Positions 54,414 through 64,000 are shown, counted from the stretch's first letter. The stretch: 64,000 nt of DNA from Paenibacillus sp. W2I17 (GCF_030815985.1 NZ_JAUSXM010000001.1:2542001-2606000); one strand, 5' to 3'. The notes: generated from the sequence alone by a model not told the origin. Translations and numbers: made by a program.

Positions 54414-54590
54414 CCTCCGCATCATTTGACTCGTGACCACAGACTTAGTTGAAGCCGTTGTCATACATTGGAACCCGTTTATTTGAATGTATATAGTCTA
54501 AACGTCCCAGCCTTTAAAATCAACACTTATTTCCAGATATACAATGTTGAATAGCTAACATTCTCATATTCTAATTCACAACTAAATATT

Positions 54591-57413
54591 CTATTTACGA
54601 GTCAATAACAGACTGCCAAAACCGGAAGTATCTTGATAAGAATTACCTGATGAATCACTCCAGATGGACACACTGCTTCGCTTGCCATCTCCCGCGCCAT
54701 CATCATTAACTTGAAGATCAAACCCAATCCATCTTTGCTCTTCAGCACGAACGCTATCCAGTGGGATTGCCACTTCAACTGTATACCCTCCGCTTGTTAA
54801 TCGGGTAGCTGATTTGAAACTTTCTTTCCGTGCATTTCCACCAAAAGAAGTCTCATTATCAAAATTGACCCGGTACTGGGCATCATCCTCCTGATAGAAT
54901 GTTGTCTGATCTTTGCTCGGGTCGATAAAAATTTCAATTGAATCCTGCTCATGTGCATTAGAACTTAATTTGCTTCGCAAAGGATCTTTCACATCTGCCA
55001 ATACGTACAGGTATTTCTCATCCCATAACAGCTGTGCAGTCGCCGTTGCACCGGAGTTTCCGACCACCCAGACATCCGTTTTAACAGATGCAGCCTTTTT
55101 CCAGACGTTATCCTTTTTCGCATCAATGACAGGTTTGCCATAAGTGACCTTGGTTTGTTTCAAGACAGAACCAAGCTTCAGTTTGCCCCGGTTGGCTGGT
55201 TTGTCGGGCTGTTGATTGGAAATATCATTCCAAACAATGGTCGCTGTCTTTCCAGCAGCATATTCATCCGTAATCCGAAAATCCAGAGACAAGACCTGGC
55301 CTTCGGTAAGTAAAACAGATGACATAGGCAGTGATGCGTATACAACATACCCGGTTTTTGTCTCCTGTACGTTGTAAGTATTTTTATCTTTGCCTTTACC
55401 GCCATCCCGTTTAAATGTATATTGACCATTTGCAGACGGCGGATTTTTCTTCTTGGCAGACAGATCAGCTTCAGAAGTTGCAGCGCCTGTCCCCTTGACT
55501 TCTTCCGCGAGGAAAACCTCCACCTGATCCCCTTTGCGACGTGTAGTATCCTTCACTTCCACTCGTAAATTCACCTTTTTGGCATCCCACATCATACGAG
55601 CCTCACCCGTAACCGCAGATGTACCATCTGCCAGATGATTAATTTCGAGTCCTTTCACAGCACCCCAAAGAATGTCTTCCTGTCCTTTGTGATTCGGGAA
55701 AGAAGGGCTGGCCTTCAATGCTGTCCATTCATTACGATAGATCGGAAGGGTGGTAGGGTCCACCAGTGCCCAAAATGCCGGTTTTGCTTTTAATTTACGA
55801 TCAAATAACAATGGTGCATCTTTGCGTCCTTTGACTGGATGATTATCAAGCCATGTACCATCATCCGCAAGTCCCCATACTGTAACGCTGTCCATTACAC
55901 CGCGTTTTCCCAACTCGTCGAACAGGTCGAACAGTTCACGATAACGATAAGCTTGTTGCAGCATTAATTCATCTGTGACAGGCATCTCCAGTTCAGAATT
56001 ACTCGAATAGATCGAAACGTCCAGCTCTGTAACCTGTACATTTACACCAAGAGCGATCACTTTCTCAAAAGCCTCACGAATGAGCTTTACATCCGGTCCG
56101 TACATGGATACATGCATCTGGAATCCAACCGCATCAATCGGTGTTCCTTTGGCAAGCAGCTTCTCTACAAGCTTCACCATATCATTCACCTTGTTTCCAT
56201 TGCCCTCCATTCCATAGTCATTAATCACCAGTACAGCATCGGGGTCAGCCTCACGTGCATATCGGAAAGCCAGCTCAATGTAATCACTGTCATCTCCATC
56301 ACCATCTACATCCCCAATAATATCTCTCCACTTGGAGTTACTGGCCTCATTCCGCAAGCCTCCTCCGTCTGAGATGACTTCATTGACGACATCCCATGTA
56401 TGAACCCTTCCTTTGTACCGGGTCACGATGGTTTGAATATGGGTTTTCATCCGTGCAAGCAACTGTTCCCGCGTGGCAGGTTTCGATGCATCGTTTGGAT
56501 CTGTAAAGAACCACTCTGGCACCTGACTATGCCATAACAGCGTATGACCTCTGATTTCCATGTCATTTGCTTCGGCAAACTTCACCAGGCGATCTGTCTC
56601 TGACCAGACAAACTGTCCTTCCTGAGGCTGCATCGCATCCATTTTCATAAAGTTTCCAGCTGTAATACTATTAAAATGTTTCGTCAACAGCTGAGAATGC
56701 GGATCTTCCGCATCCAGTGCAGACTGGTCGATTGCCGCTCCCATTGCATAGTGTTGTCCCACAACATCCACTAGATTTGGAATGTTCGGCTCTATTTCAA
56801 TTTTTTCGGCTTCCGTAATCAGTACATCATCCACGTAAAAAGTAATCGTATCCGCCGGCGTCACTTCCGCTGACGTCTTCCAAGGTGTCTCTGCATACAT
56901 GCGGAATCCGGTGATGCCGCTATTTTCTCCGGGGATCACCACATCCGCCTCGATTTTTTTCCACTGTCCTTTGTTCAGAGTTGCAGAGGCAAACGTAGCA
57001 TATTCTCGACTTGAAGCGTCGTTATTGTACTCTTTCTCCAGTGAACCGTTAATAACCTGACTGTCCGGTCCTTCATCGTACATGGCCCAAAACGAAATAT
57101 GAACCGTGCTGCCCTTCTGTACATGGTCTATTACTTCAATTAAGGGTCCATGGAACGTTTCAGTACGGGAAGAGGTTCTCAGGCTGCGTGTACTGTCGTG
57201 ACCTACTTGCGTTACGATATCAAGCTTTTCACTCGCACGTGGACGCCATTGTCCCAACACACCATCTTCAAAATCAGCCTTGAACAGTACTTCATCATCG
57301 CCAGTCTTAACGTCCGCAGCCGCAGCACGTGTCCCTCCTGTTCCCACACTTGGGAACAAACTGAAGATCAATACAGCCGACAAGCACAAGCTCCACCATT
57401 TTCTCAAATGCAT
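54591..57413 (-). CDS. Secreted GH10 endo-1,4-beta-xylanase with CBM22 and two CBM9-like domains
   Basis: 940 residues with a signal peptide (residues 1 to about 32, ending AAAA). Residues about 40-205 resemble CBM22 (FKADFEDGVLGQW, FYVDDVLIT). The GH10 domain spans about 210-560 with HTLLWHSQVPEW, WDVVNEV (acid/base E345), INDYGMEG and VTELDVS (nucleophile E463). Two CBM9-like modules follow at about 575-745 and 760-938 (LRVEVKDTTRRKGDQVEVF, YVLADVKDPL, DSIEIFIDPS). It degrades xylan outside the cell. A cre-like site overlaps its promoter and a LacI-type regulator gene lies just upstream. Confidence 0.95.
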   Translation of the reverse strand: MHLRKWWSLCLSAVLIFSLFPSVGTGGTRAAAADVKTGDDEVLFKADFEDGVLGQWRPRASEKLDIVTQVGHDSTRSLRTSSRTETFHGPLIEVIDHVQKGSTVHISFWAMYDEGPDSQVINGSLEKEYNNDASSREYATFASATLNKGQWKKIEADVVIPGENSGITGFRMYAETPWKTSAEVTPADTITFYVDDVLITEAEKIEIEPNIPNLVDVVGQHYAMGAAIDQSALDAEDPHSQLLTKHFNSITAGNFMKMDAMQPQEGQFVWSETDRLVKFAEANDMEIRGHTLLWHSQVPEWFFTDPNDASKPATREQLLARMKTHIQTIVTRYKGRVHTWDVVNEVISDGGGLRNEASNSKWRDIIGDVDGDGDDSDYIELAFRYAREADPDAVLVINDYGMEGNGNKVNDMVKLVEKLLAKGTPIDAVGFQMHVSMYGPDVKLIREAFEKVIALGVNVQVTELDVSIYSSNSELEMPVTDELMLQQAYRYRELFDLFDELGKRGVMDSVTVWGLADDGTWLDNHPVKGRKDAPLLFDRKLKAKPAFWALVDPTTLPIYRNEWTALKASPSFPNHKGQEDILWGAVKGLEINHLADGTSAVTGEARMMWDAKKVNLRVEVKDTTRRKGDQVEVFLAEEVKGTGAATSEADLSAKKKNPPSANGQYTFKRDGGKGKDKNTYNVQETKTGYVVYASLPMSSVLLTEGQVLSLDFRITDEYAAGKTATIVWNDISNQQPDKPANRGKLKLGSVLKQTKVTYGKPVIDAKKDNVWKKAASVKTDVWVVGNSGATATAQLLWDEKYLYVLADVKDPLRSKLSSNAHEQDSIEIFIDPSKDQTTFYQEDDAQYRVNFDNETSFGGNARKESFKSATRLTSGGYTVEVAIPLDSVRAEEQRWIGFDLQVNDDGAGDGKRSSVSIWSDSSGNSYQDTSGFGSLLLTRK

Positions 57414-57523
57414 CCGATCTCCTCCTTGGTTGGTTGTTTGTGAAGAGTAACCTTTGTTCTGTCATGCGCCAGCCCTTTACAAGATCGTTGTGCAGGATTG
57501 GATAGACGTTATTCAATAGAAAT

Positions 57524-57542
57524 TGTAAGCACTTTCATTATA
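57524..57542 (-). promoter_or_regulatory. Xylanase promoter -10 with cre-like site
   Basis: On the minus strand TATAAT (57542-57537) is directly followed by TGAAAGTGCTTACA (57537-57524), which is one base from the usual catabolite-responsive element TGAAAGCG(C/T)TTACA. A -35 such as TAAACA lies 17 bases upstream. The site is at the start of transcription, so CcpA or the neighbouring LacI-type protein would block it. It lies about 110 bases before the xylanase start. Confidence 0.65.
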
Positions 57543-57611
57543 CGATTGCCAGCGAACTTTGTTTACCCGTTAAACTATAGGACTTATTCTAAAAACTTTA
57601 CAATAATACAA

Positions 57612-57643
57612 AACGACAAAAAGCACAGCTTCTTAGCTGTGCT
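57612..57643 (-). terminator. Terminator after the LacI-type gene
   Basis: AGCACAGCT (57622-57630) and AGCTGTGCT (57635-57643) pair fully, followed by a U-rich stretch on the minus strand. Confidence 0.85.
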
Positions 57644-57665
57644 CCGTGTCACCGTCATTACATAT

Positions 57666-58670
57666 TTACACTTTTAAAGGTGCTGTCGTCTGACGAACCA
57701 CCAGATTGGAAGGTTCCGTCACCACGGGAGGAGAATAAGACGGATTCTCGATCATAGCAATCAGATATTCGATGGACTTAATGCCAATGGAATAGATATT
57801 CTGATTCACCGTGGTCAACCCCGGTTTGAATACCTCAGCATAATACGTGTTATCGAACCCGACAACCGAGATATCTTCTGGTACACTCAGTCCATGCTTT
57901 TCAATTTCATGAATCGCACCAAAGGCAGACATGTCTGATGCACAGACAATTCCCGTTGGTTGATCCTGAAGTGCCAGCAATCGTCGGGCAGCCTTGCTTC
58001 CCCCGTCGAAGGAATAATCGCAGATCTCCAGATATACCGTAGAATACGGGATGCCGCATTCTCGCAGCCCTTCCCGATATCCTTCCAATCGCAGATTGGC
58101 TACGGCAGGTCCAAGTGTCCCTGAGATATAGGCAATTTTGCGGTGCCCAAGCTCATGCAGATGTTTGACACCCATCGAGATCCCGTTCGCGTTATCCGTA
58201 GTAATGTAACCGGCACGTTTGCCTAACATGTCTGTATCAACAAACATCGTCGGAATCTCTGCATCCACCAGTTCCTGAATACTCGCGTTTTCTCTGCCTT
58301 CCCCGAATACCACAACCCCATCCACATTACGACTGCGGCAATGTTTGATGAACGAGTACGCCGGATCATCGAATCGAGTAGACAACCGGACCAGATCATA
58401 TCCACTGTTCTCCAGCGCTGTCTTGATCCCTTCCAACAACTCTGAGACAAAAGGGTTCGTAAACGGAACTGTTAACAGTACTCCCACCGTCCATGAACGG
58501 CGTTTGACAAGTCCACGTGCGACCACATTGGGTTGATATTTCAATAATTCGATGGCTATATTGACTTTTTTGCGTGTTTTTTCACTTACATCAGGATAAT
58601 CGTTTATCACTTTGGAAACGGTTGCAACAGATACTCCCGCTTCCTTGGCTACATCATGGATAGAAGCCAT
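57666..58670 (-). CDS. LacI-family transcription regulator
   Basis: 334 residues, ATG after GAGGTGATCAG. The N-terminal helix-turn-helix is classic (IHDVAKEAGVSVATVSKVINDYPDVSEKTR), followed by the hinge LKYQPNVVARGLVKRRSW and a periplasmic-binding-protein-like core (GVVVFGEG, GYITTDNANG, GIVCASDMSAFGAIHE, VVGFDN). The gene is upstream of and in the same direction as the xylanase, with a terminator between. It may control xylan use. The site at 57524-57537 could also be its operator. Confidence 0.92.
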   Translation of the reverse strand: MASIHDVAKEAGVSVATVSKVINDYPDVSEKTRKKVNIAIELLKYQPNVVARGLVKRRSWTVGVLLTVPFTNPFVSELLEGIKTALENSGYDLVRLSTRFDDPAYSFIKHCRSRNVDGVVVFGEGRENASIQELVDAEIPTMFVDTDMLGKRAGYITTDNANGISMGVKHLHELGHRKIAYISGTLGPAVANLRLEGYREGLRECGIPYSTVYLEICDYSFDGGSKAARRLLALQDQPTGIVCASDMSAFGAIHEIEKHGLSVPEDISVVGFDNTYYAEVFKPGLTTVNQNIYSIGIKSIEYLIAMIENPSYSPPVVTEPSNLVVRQTTAPLKV

Positions 58671-58799
58671 CTGATCACCTCAACCTCTTTCAAATCCCCT
58701 GTCTCCGGCTGCATTTTCTATAACATCGGCAGGTTTGTCTACCCATTATAGCTTAAAACAGCCTGAAACGGTATGGAAGGTTCCTAATGCTTTTAAGCT

Positions 58800-59837
58800 C
58801 TATTCCTGCTGTTCCAGATTCTTCAAATCCAGAGACAGTTTCTCCATTGTTGTTGCAAATACAGCGAGTTCAGCCGAGCGTGAAGCTTGGCTACGTGCTC
58901 CGCGAGACGTATGATCCGACTCCTGCTGCACACTGCTCAGTTTCTTCATGATCTGCTCCAGATTAGACTGAATTTTACCCTGGGCATCCCGGGAACTGGC
59001 TGCAAGCTTGCGCACCTCACTGGCAACTACTTCGAAGCCACGTCCAAACTCTCCTGCATGAGCAGCTTCAATCGCTGCATTCAGACCGACAAGATGACTC
59101 TGATCCGATATTTCGCGAATGAGTTCACCCATTTTTCCGATCTGCTGGATCTCCCCTGTTAATTCCGTGAGCAGAACCTGAGCCTGATCCTGAGAAGCCG
59201 CTGTTTCTTTGGCTACACTTGATATAGCCATTGCACTTTCATTTAATTCACTAATCATGCCTGTAAGCTCTTGAGTAATCTGCGTAATCGCCTGTAATGT
59301 ATGTTGTTGGTCATCGGCAAGCTGATGTAACTTTTCTTTTTCTTTCTTCTCATAGGCTTCAAGGACAAGCTGTGAATCCAGATTAAACATTTTGCTGAGC
59401 GCCTGAATGACAAGATGCCAGGAATCAGGGATAACCTGTTGGAATATGCTCGTTGCAATATCCAGGTAGACCATATAGGTACCCAGATAATAATCTTCGG
59501 ACAGACCAATCCGTGAATGCACAAGTCCAATCGCAATCCGTTGCTCAATATATGCGTCGTCCACGATTCCATCCGTCATTGATAACCAATACATCTTCTG
59601 TGTTTCTTTTAGACGATCAATCGTAGAGAATCGGGCGATCAGATCTACCAATTCAGGATAATTCCCCACATGATTGTAGAAATGATCCACCACTTCCTTA
59701 ACGACTTTTTTAAAAACAGGCCGATGTTCGGCAAGCAATGTTAGATCCCCTGCGGTTAATCCCATGTAATCAAGTTGCTTCTGTCTTGTTGCGGAAATAC
59801 TGCTCATATCTGGTTCAGTCAGCTCCTTAATAAACAC
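58800..59837 (-). CDS. HemAT-like globin-coupled chemotaxis/signal sensor
   Basis: 345 residues from a GTG at 59835-59837; an ATG at 59805-59807 is a second option, with AAGGAG 15 bases away. Residues about 15-175 are a protoglobin domain, with the proximal His H107 in [20 protein letters not shown]. The rest is an MCP signalling domain with the tip [37 protein letters not shown] in part. It has no membrane segment, so it is a soluble oxygen sensor that acts on CheA. Confidence 0.88.
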   Translation of the reverse strand: MFIKELTEPDMSSISATRQKQLDYMGLTAGDLTLLAEHRPVFKKVVKEVVDHFYNHVGNYPELVDLIARFSTIDRLKETQKMYWLSMTDGIVDDAYIEQRIAIGLVHSRIGLSEDYYLGTYMVYLDIATSIFQQVIPDSWHLVIQALSKMFNLDSQLVLEAYEKKEKEKLHQLADDQQHTLQAITQITQELTGMISELNESAMAISSVAKETAASQDQAQVLLTELTGEIQQIGKMGELIREISDQSHLVGLNAAIEAAHAGEFGRGFEVVASEVRKLAASSRDAQGKIQSNLEQIMKKLSSVQQESDHTSRGARSQASRSAELAVFATTMEKLSLDLKNLEQQE

Positions 59838-59973
59838 TAAATTACTTTAAATTGTAAATATATGTATTGATTATAGACTAAAATACCTAAATATACATAT
59901 ACCATTAGAACTAATTCTCTTTAAAATTAACCTTATTTGTCAGCTTTTTAGACTAATATGACCTTCATGTAAT

Positions 59974-60026
59974 TAAAAAGGCCCTGACCCTGCTGTGAAG
60001 GAGCCTCACAGCAGGCATCAGGAGCC
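59974..60026 (-). terminator. Terminator after prkA
   Basis: CCTGCTGTGA (59989-59998) and TCACAGCAGG (60006-60015) pair fully, extended by GGCCCTGA and TCAGG; UUUUU follows on the minus strand. Confidence 0.85.
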
Positions 60027-60050
60027 TGATCCGGAATGGTTCGTTGCCGA

Positions 60051-61946
60051 TTAGCGATTAAGCAGACTACCCACATAACGTAACAGTTCATTCGCGCTGG
60101 CTGCGGTGTATCCATGTTCCTCAATTAAGCGTTTAATGACTTCATTCATACGTTTCAATTGTGTTGCATCCGGTGTTTTGGTTGAAGTTGTGATCTTGAC
60201 GATATCTTTCAGATCGGTGAACAACTTTTTCTCAATCGCTTCACGCAAACGGTCATGGCTGCTGTATTCGAACTTGCGCTCCTTGCGGGAGTATGCTGAG
60301 ATCCGGATCAGAATCTCTTCTCTGAACGCTTTCTTTGCATTCTCGGAGATCCCGATCTGTTCCTCAATGGATCGCATCAGACGCTCATCCGGATCCATCT
60401 CTTCATCCGTGAGCGGGTCACGAATCTTGGACCAGTTGCAGAATGCTTCAATGTTATCGAGGTAATTCTCGAATAACGTTCTTGCCGACTCCTCGAATGA
60501 ATAGACAAATGCTTTCTGCACTTCCTTCTTGGCCAGTTCGTCATACTCCTTGCGTGCAAGAGCAATGAAGTTCAGATAACGCTCCCGCTCTTCCTTTGTA
60601 ATCGAAGCATGTTGGTCCAGACCGTCCTTGATGGCCCGCAGAATGTCCAACGCGTTAATGCACTGAAGATTTTGCTTGATCAAAGCACTGGAGATCCGGT
60701 TAATGACATACCGTGGATCAATGCCAGACATCCCTTCATCCAGATACTCATTTTGCATCTCGCGCAGATCAGCTTCTTTGTATCCTTCCACTTCTTCACC
60801 ATCATACATGCGCATCTTTTTAACGAGATCCATGCCTTGTTTCTTCGTTTCCTTCAAGCGGGTAAGTATCGAAAAAATGGCTGCAGTCCGCAGTGCATGC
60901 GGTGCAATATGAACATGCTTCATGTCACTTTGCTGAATGAGCTTGGCATAGATTTTCTCTTCCTCGGACACTTTCAGATTGTACGGAATCGGCATGACAA
61001 TCATCCGGGATTGCAGTGCCTCATTCTTCTTATTGGAGATAAATGACTTATACTCCGATTCATTCGTATGCGCCACAATCATTTCATCCGCACTGATTAA
61101 GGCAAAGCGTCCTGCTTTGAAGTTCCCTTCCTGCGTGAGCGACAATAGATTCCAGAGGAATTTCTCATCACATTTCAACATCTCCTGGAACTCCATTAAT
61201 CCACGGTTTGCCTTGTTCAACTCCCCATCAAAACGATAGGCACGTGGATCGGATTCGGAACCAAACTCCGTAATGGTGGAGAAGTCGATACTACCCGTCA
61301 GATCGGCAATATCCTGTGATTTCGGATCGGATGGGCTGAACGTTCCTATTCCCACGCGATTATCTTCGGAAACAATGACCCGTTCCACCGGCACCTTGCT
61401 GATATCACCACCATATTCGGTACGGAGTCTCATCTGGCAGGATGGGCAAAGATTACCCTCAATACGGACTCCAATTTCCTTTTCCACTTCAGGACGAAGC
61501 TCCAGTGGAATCAGATGCAGCGGTTCCTCATGCATCGGGCATCCATCAATGGCGTATATGGCACCTTTCTCTGTCCGCGAGAACTGTTCAAGCCCCCGCT
61601 TCAGCAGCGTCACCAGCGTCGATTTCCCTCCACTTACGGGACCCATCAGGAGCAAGATCCGCTTCCGTACATCCAGACGGCGTGCTGCCGAGTGAAAGTA
61701 TTCTTCAACCAACTTTTCAATCGAACGGTCCAGTCCAAAGATCTCCTGTTCAAAAAACTTGTACCGCTTATGCCCACCTACTTCTTCAACCCCAAACGAT
61801 TCAATCATCTCATACACTCTGGCGTGAGCCGTCATTGCCGGAGTCGGGTCCTCTCTCAGCAGTGCAATATAATCTTCAAATGTTCCGTTCCATGTCAAAC
61901 GGTCACTCTCTGCCCGATGTTCCGCAACGCGTTCAAAAATATTCAT
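60051..61946 (-). CDS. prkA: Serine protein kinase PrkA
   Basis: 631 residues from the ATG at 61944-61946 (GGGAGG, eight-base spacing); a longer frame upstream is not needed. The opening MNIFERVAEHRAESDRLTW and length match PrkA. An AAA-type P-loop GPVSGGKS lies at about 102-109. HEEPLHLIP, CPSCQMRL (zinc-type Cys pair), ISADEMIVAHTNESEYKSF and EEMDPDERLMRSIEEQIGI follow. PrkA works with YhbH and SpoVR in sporulation. Here it lies about 8.3 kb away from them and on the other strand. Confidence 0.95.
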   Translation of the reverse strand: MNIFERVAEHRAESDRLTWNGTFEDYIALLREDPTPAMTAHARVYEMIESFGVEEVGGHKRYKFFEQEIFGLDRSIEKLVEEYFHSAARRLDVRKRILLLMGPVSGGKSTLVTLLKRGLEQFSRTEKGAIYAIDGCPMHEEPLHLIPLELRPEVEKEIGVRIEGNLCPSCQMRLRTEYGGDISKVPVERVIVSEDNRVGIGTFSPSDPKSQDIADLTGSIDFSTITEFGSESDPRAYRFDGELNKANRGLMEFQEMLKCDEKFLWNLLSLTQEGNFKAGRFALISADEMIVAHTNESEYKSFISNKKNEALQSRMIVMPIPYNLKVSEEEKIYAKLIQQSDMKHVHIAPHALRTAAIFSILTRLKETKKQGMDLVKKMRMYDGEEVEGYKEADLREMQNEYLDEGMSGIDPRYVINRISSALIKQNLQCINALDILRAIKDGLDQHASITKEERERYLNFIALARKEYDELAKKEVQKAFVYSFEESARTLFENYLDNIEAFCNWSKIRDPLTDEEMDPDERLMRSIEEQIGISENAKKAFREEILIRISAYSRKERKFEYSSHDRLREAIEKKLFTDLKDIVKITTSTKTPDATQLKRMNEVIKRLIEEHGYTAASANELLRYVGSLLNR

Positions 61947-62227
61947 GCTTGGTACCTCCCATGGCTCCTTTAGTGTGATTGTCAACCATTCCGAATGGTA
62001 TGAAGAAATCAATAGAATTGCGGCTCCTGCTTGAATACCAATCTTGCGGTCCTGTGTAGTACCGCCACCCTCTGTCCAAACGTCTTGTTTTGTTGTGAAA
62101 AGTGTATTACATACCTATGCGGCAATTCGGATAAGTTGACCTCTTTTTTTCAATCAACCGCTTCGAATTTTGGCTTTTCCCTGTTCTATCAGACATCTTG
62201 TGCCTTCAGAAAAAAAAGAACGAATAT
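61947..62227. other. Divergent intergenic region prkA / DUF2161
   Basis: About 280 bases without a supported gene. It should contain the prkA promoter, probably a sporulation sigma type, but I could not place one with confidence. Confidence 0.4.
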
Positions 62228-62235
62228 GATATAAT
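62228..62235 (+). promoter_or_regulatory. Extended -10 promoter of the DUF2161 gene
   Basis: TGATATAAT has the form TGnTATAAT, an extended -10 element, about 73 bases before the ATG. The -35 region is poor, as is common with an extended -10. Confidence 0.45.
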
Positions 62236-62307
62236 GAGGGTTCTAAATTCAGGAAACCGGACAACACATGGTCAGAGACAGGCCACTTCTGGAAAGGAGC
62301 ACGGACG

Positions 62308-63153
62308 ATGGCAGTGAAATACGAAACCGAATTATATTCGCCTGTGAAGGCTTTCTTCGAGCAGCGTGGCTTCGACGTCAAAGCGGAAGTCAGACATTGT
62401 GACCTCGTAGGGGTCAGATCCGACCAGGACGAACCACTCATTGTGGAGATGAAAAAAACATTTAACCTCTCCCTGTTGTTACAGGGTATGCAGCGCTTGA
62501 AGCTTAGCCCGTTCGTGTATCTGGCCGTCGAGCGCAACCGTAGCAAACGTGGAGCCGTGAACCAACGCTGGAGCGAACTGACCGCACTATGCAGACAACT
62601 TGGTCTGGGGCTGCTGACTGTCACATTTTACAAAACCAAAGCTCCCTTGATTGATGTATTGTGCGAGCCCTCCGCCCTGATCCCCCTCACTGGCCGCAAT
62701 CAGGTTGCCCGTAAAAGCGGAGTTCGGCGGAAACGATTGCTCAAGGAATTCGACGAACGAAGCGGAGACTACAATACGGGAGGCAGCACACGAAGACAGC
62801 TGGTCACAGCATATCGTGAGAAGGCTTTACGTGTCGCATCCGCTCTACGAACGAACGGAGAAGCCTCTCCGGCCAACCTTGCCAGACAGACAGGCGTAGG
62901 TTCTGCAGCAGCGATTCTGCAAAAAAATTATTATGGCTGGTTTGAACGCCTCTCCCGTGGAAAGTACATTCTGACAATTAAGGGAGTACAGGCGTTAACC
63001 GAGCATGCACACATGCTTGAGGATAATGATATGATTGAACGAACCATTAATGAACTCGATGTAACGTATTCTGTATCTGGTGAAAATAAGGACGACCTTG
63101 CACACATCGCTGAAACAGCGGAGCAGTACTTGAAAAATACAGGCCATATCTGA
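62308..63153 (+). CDS. DUF2161 PD-(D/E)XK-like protein
   Basis: 281 residues, ATG after AAAGGAGCACGGACG. Residues about 1-120 contain a nuclease-fold core: VKAFFEQRGFDVKAEVRHCDLVGVR and LIVEMKKTFNLSLLLQGMQRL, with the D ... ExK pattern. The C-terminal part (VASALRTNGEASPANLARQTGVGSAAAILQKNYYGWFERL) looks like a winged helix. The architecture agrees with DUF2161 proteins, annotated as putative phosphodiesterases. Biological role unknown. It is divergent from prkA. Confidence 0.85.
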   Translation: MAVKYETELYSPVKAFFEQRGFDVKAEVRHCDLVGVRSDQDEPLIVEMKKTFNLSLLLQGMQRLKLSPFVYLAVERNRSKRGAVNQRWSELTALCRQLGLGLLTVTFYKTKAPLIDVLCEPSALIPLTGRNQVARKSGVRRKRLLKEFDERSGDYNTGGSTRRQLVTAYREKALRVASALRTNGEASPANLARQTGVGSAAAILQKNYYGWFERLSRGKYILTIKGVQALTEHAHMLEDNDMIERTINELDVTYSVSGENKDDLAHIAETAEQYLKNTGHI

Positions 63154-63201
63154 ACCGGAATCATCTGAAGTAACGGATGTGAAAAAAATGAGAATGCAAA
63201 A

Positions 63202-63240
63202 AAAACACCTGTAATCTCCACTGGAGACTACAGGTGTTTT
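63202..63240. terminator. Bidirectional terminator between DUF2161 gene and azoR
   Basis: AAAACACCTGTA (63202-63213) and TACAGGTGTTTT (63229-63240) pair fully, with inner TCTCC/GGAGA. Confidence 0.88.
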
Positions 63241-63266
63241 GATGTGTTCTATATAGAAGATTGTTA

Positions 63267-63893
63267 TTAGAATTTTACTGCTACTTCGGAAGCCAATTTC
63301 AGACCTGCAGTAACGATTTCTTCAGCACGATCTGCAGAAGCGTTATGTCCTTCAACGATTACAAGCTCAGGGTTTTGAATGCCCCAGAAGTTCAATACGT
63401 TAGTTACATATTTAACGGACATTTCAGCAGATGCCATTGGCTCTACGGAATATACGCCACCACGAGCATTCAGCAATGCCACTTTTTTGTCGCCTACGAG
63501 ACCTACAGGGCCTTCAGCTGTGTATTTAAACATTTTACCAGCTTGGCTCAGGTAGGAAATGTAGTTCACCAGTGGAGCCGGAACAGTGAAGTTCCAGAGC
63601 GGGAATGCAAATACCACTTTGTCTGCTGCCAAGAATTGATCTTGCAATTGTGCAGCCAGTGCTGCAGCTTTTTGCTCTTCGGCAGTTGCTTCAATGCCGT
63701 TTGCTGCTTTGTAGCCACCAGTAATTACAGTGTTGCCATAGTAAGGAATATCTGTATTGTAGAGATCCAACTCAGTAACTGTGTCACCTGGGTGGGACTC
63801 TTTGTATGCGCTCAAGAATGCATCGTACAATTTAACGCTGACTGCTTGATCAGCAGGACGGTCATTTGCTTTAACAAATAAAATATTAGACAT
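63267..63893 (-). CDS. azoR: FMN-dependent NADH-azoreductase
   Basis: 208 residues of flavodoxin-like fold: ILFVKANDRPADQAVSVKLYDAFLSAY, AADKVVFAFPLWNFTVPAPLVNYISYLSQAGKMFKYT (in part) and VALLNARGGVYS. These motifs match AzoR-type NADH:FMN azo/quinone reductases of firmicutes. It reduces azo compounds or quinones and helps against thiol stress. It is a single-gene unit with its own GGGGG ribosome site. Confidence 0.93.
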   Translation of the reverse strand: MSNILFVKANDRPADQAVSVKLYDAFLSAYKESHPGDTVTELDLYNTDIPYYGNTVITGGYKAANGIEATAEEQKAAALAAQLQDQFLAADKVVFAFPLWNFTVPAPLVNYISYLSQAGKMFKYTAEGPVGLVGDKKVALLNARGGVYSVEPMASAEMSVKYVTNVLNFWGIQNPELVIVEGHNASADRAEEIVTAGLKLASEVAVKF

Positions 63894-64000
63894 GTTGAAT
63901 TTTCCCCCGTTAGATAAAATATATGAGTGCTTTTTCTAAACCGGCCACCATTGTAGCTTATATAAAGAAACCAACAACTCATTAATTCATATTATATATA
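63894..64000. other. Upstream region of azoR, right window edge
   Basis: About 107 AT-rich bases with no gene seen. It contains the azoR ribosome site (GGGGGAAAATTCAAC) at its left end. Confidence 0.4.

Noticed and set aside
1..64000. CRISPR arrays, tRNA or rRNA genes, insertion sequences
   Set aside because: No regular direct repeats with spacers, no cloverleaf-type gene noticed, and no transposase-like frame.

Overview
The window looks like a chromosomal segment of a spore-forming Paenibacillus or close relative. Evidence for this is the sporulation genes (pdaA, yhbH, spoVR, prkA), the strong AGGAGG-type ribosome binding sites, a secreted GH10 xylanase with CBM22/CBM9-like modules, and a lasso-peptide cluster of the paeninodin type.

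Region 1 (1 to about 33.1 kb, all on the minus strand, transcribed right to left) is a phage-tail gene cluster. It starts with a 911-aa single-chain RNA polymerase of the YonO / eukaryotic-RdRP (QDE-1) superfamily, translationally coupled to a zinc-ribbon protein. Then come a terminator-like candidate, a second unknown gene, a tail-tube-like protein, two small chaperone-like proteins, a 2183-aa tape measure with a lytic transglycosylase domain, a long tip protein ending in a needle-like beta repeat, Dit-like proteins, a PAAR-like tip protein, a BppU-like adaptor and a long array of modular adhesins (galactose-binding-like, F5/8C-like, SPRY, DNRLRE). No capsid, portal, terminase, sheath, integrase or lysis gene is visible. 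The cluster runs off the left edge, so absence of a head is suggested, not proven. Hairpin plus T-tract terminators separate many of the tail genes, and six of them leave no room for a new promoter before the next gene.

Region 2 (33.3 to 38.7 kb) holds ordinary host genes: an unknown two-part protein, a DUF423 membrane protein, a small membrane protein, a DegV fatty-acid-binding protein, PdaA, a zinc-ribbon protein and CysC (APS kinase). A folded non-coding element lies at 34.69-34.86 kb.

Region 3 (38.85 to 47.3 kb, minus strand) is a lasso-peptide operon: sulfotransferase, lasso cyclase (broken by a one-base frameshift in this sequence), a 45-aa precursor not in any long-ORF list, HPr-kinase-like tailoring kinase, PqqD-like B1, protease B2, nucleotidyltransferase and ABC exporter. 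Three evenly spaced palindromes lie upstream of the first gene and a terminator/antiterminator pair lies right after the precursor. CysC next door can make PAPS, the co-substrate of the sulfotransferase.

Region 4 (47.5 to 64 kb) holds an MFS transporter, yhbH-spoVR, an MHYT-PAS-GGDEF-EAL protein, the xylanase with a cre-like site over its promoter, a LacI-family regulator, a HemAT-like globin sensor, PrkA kinase, a DUF2161 nuclease-fold protein and an FMN azoreductase. I saw no tRNA, rRNA, CRISPR array, transposase or insertion sequence.
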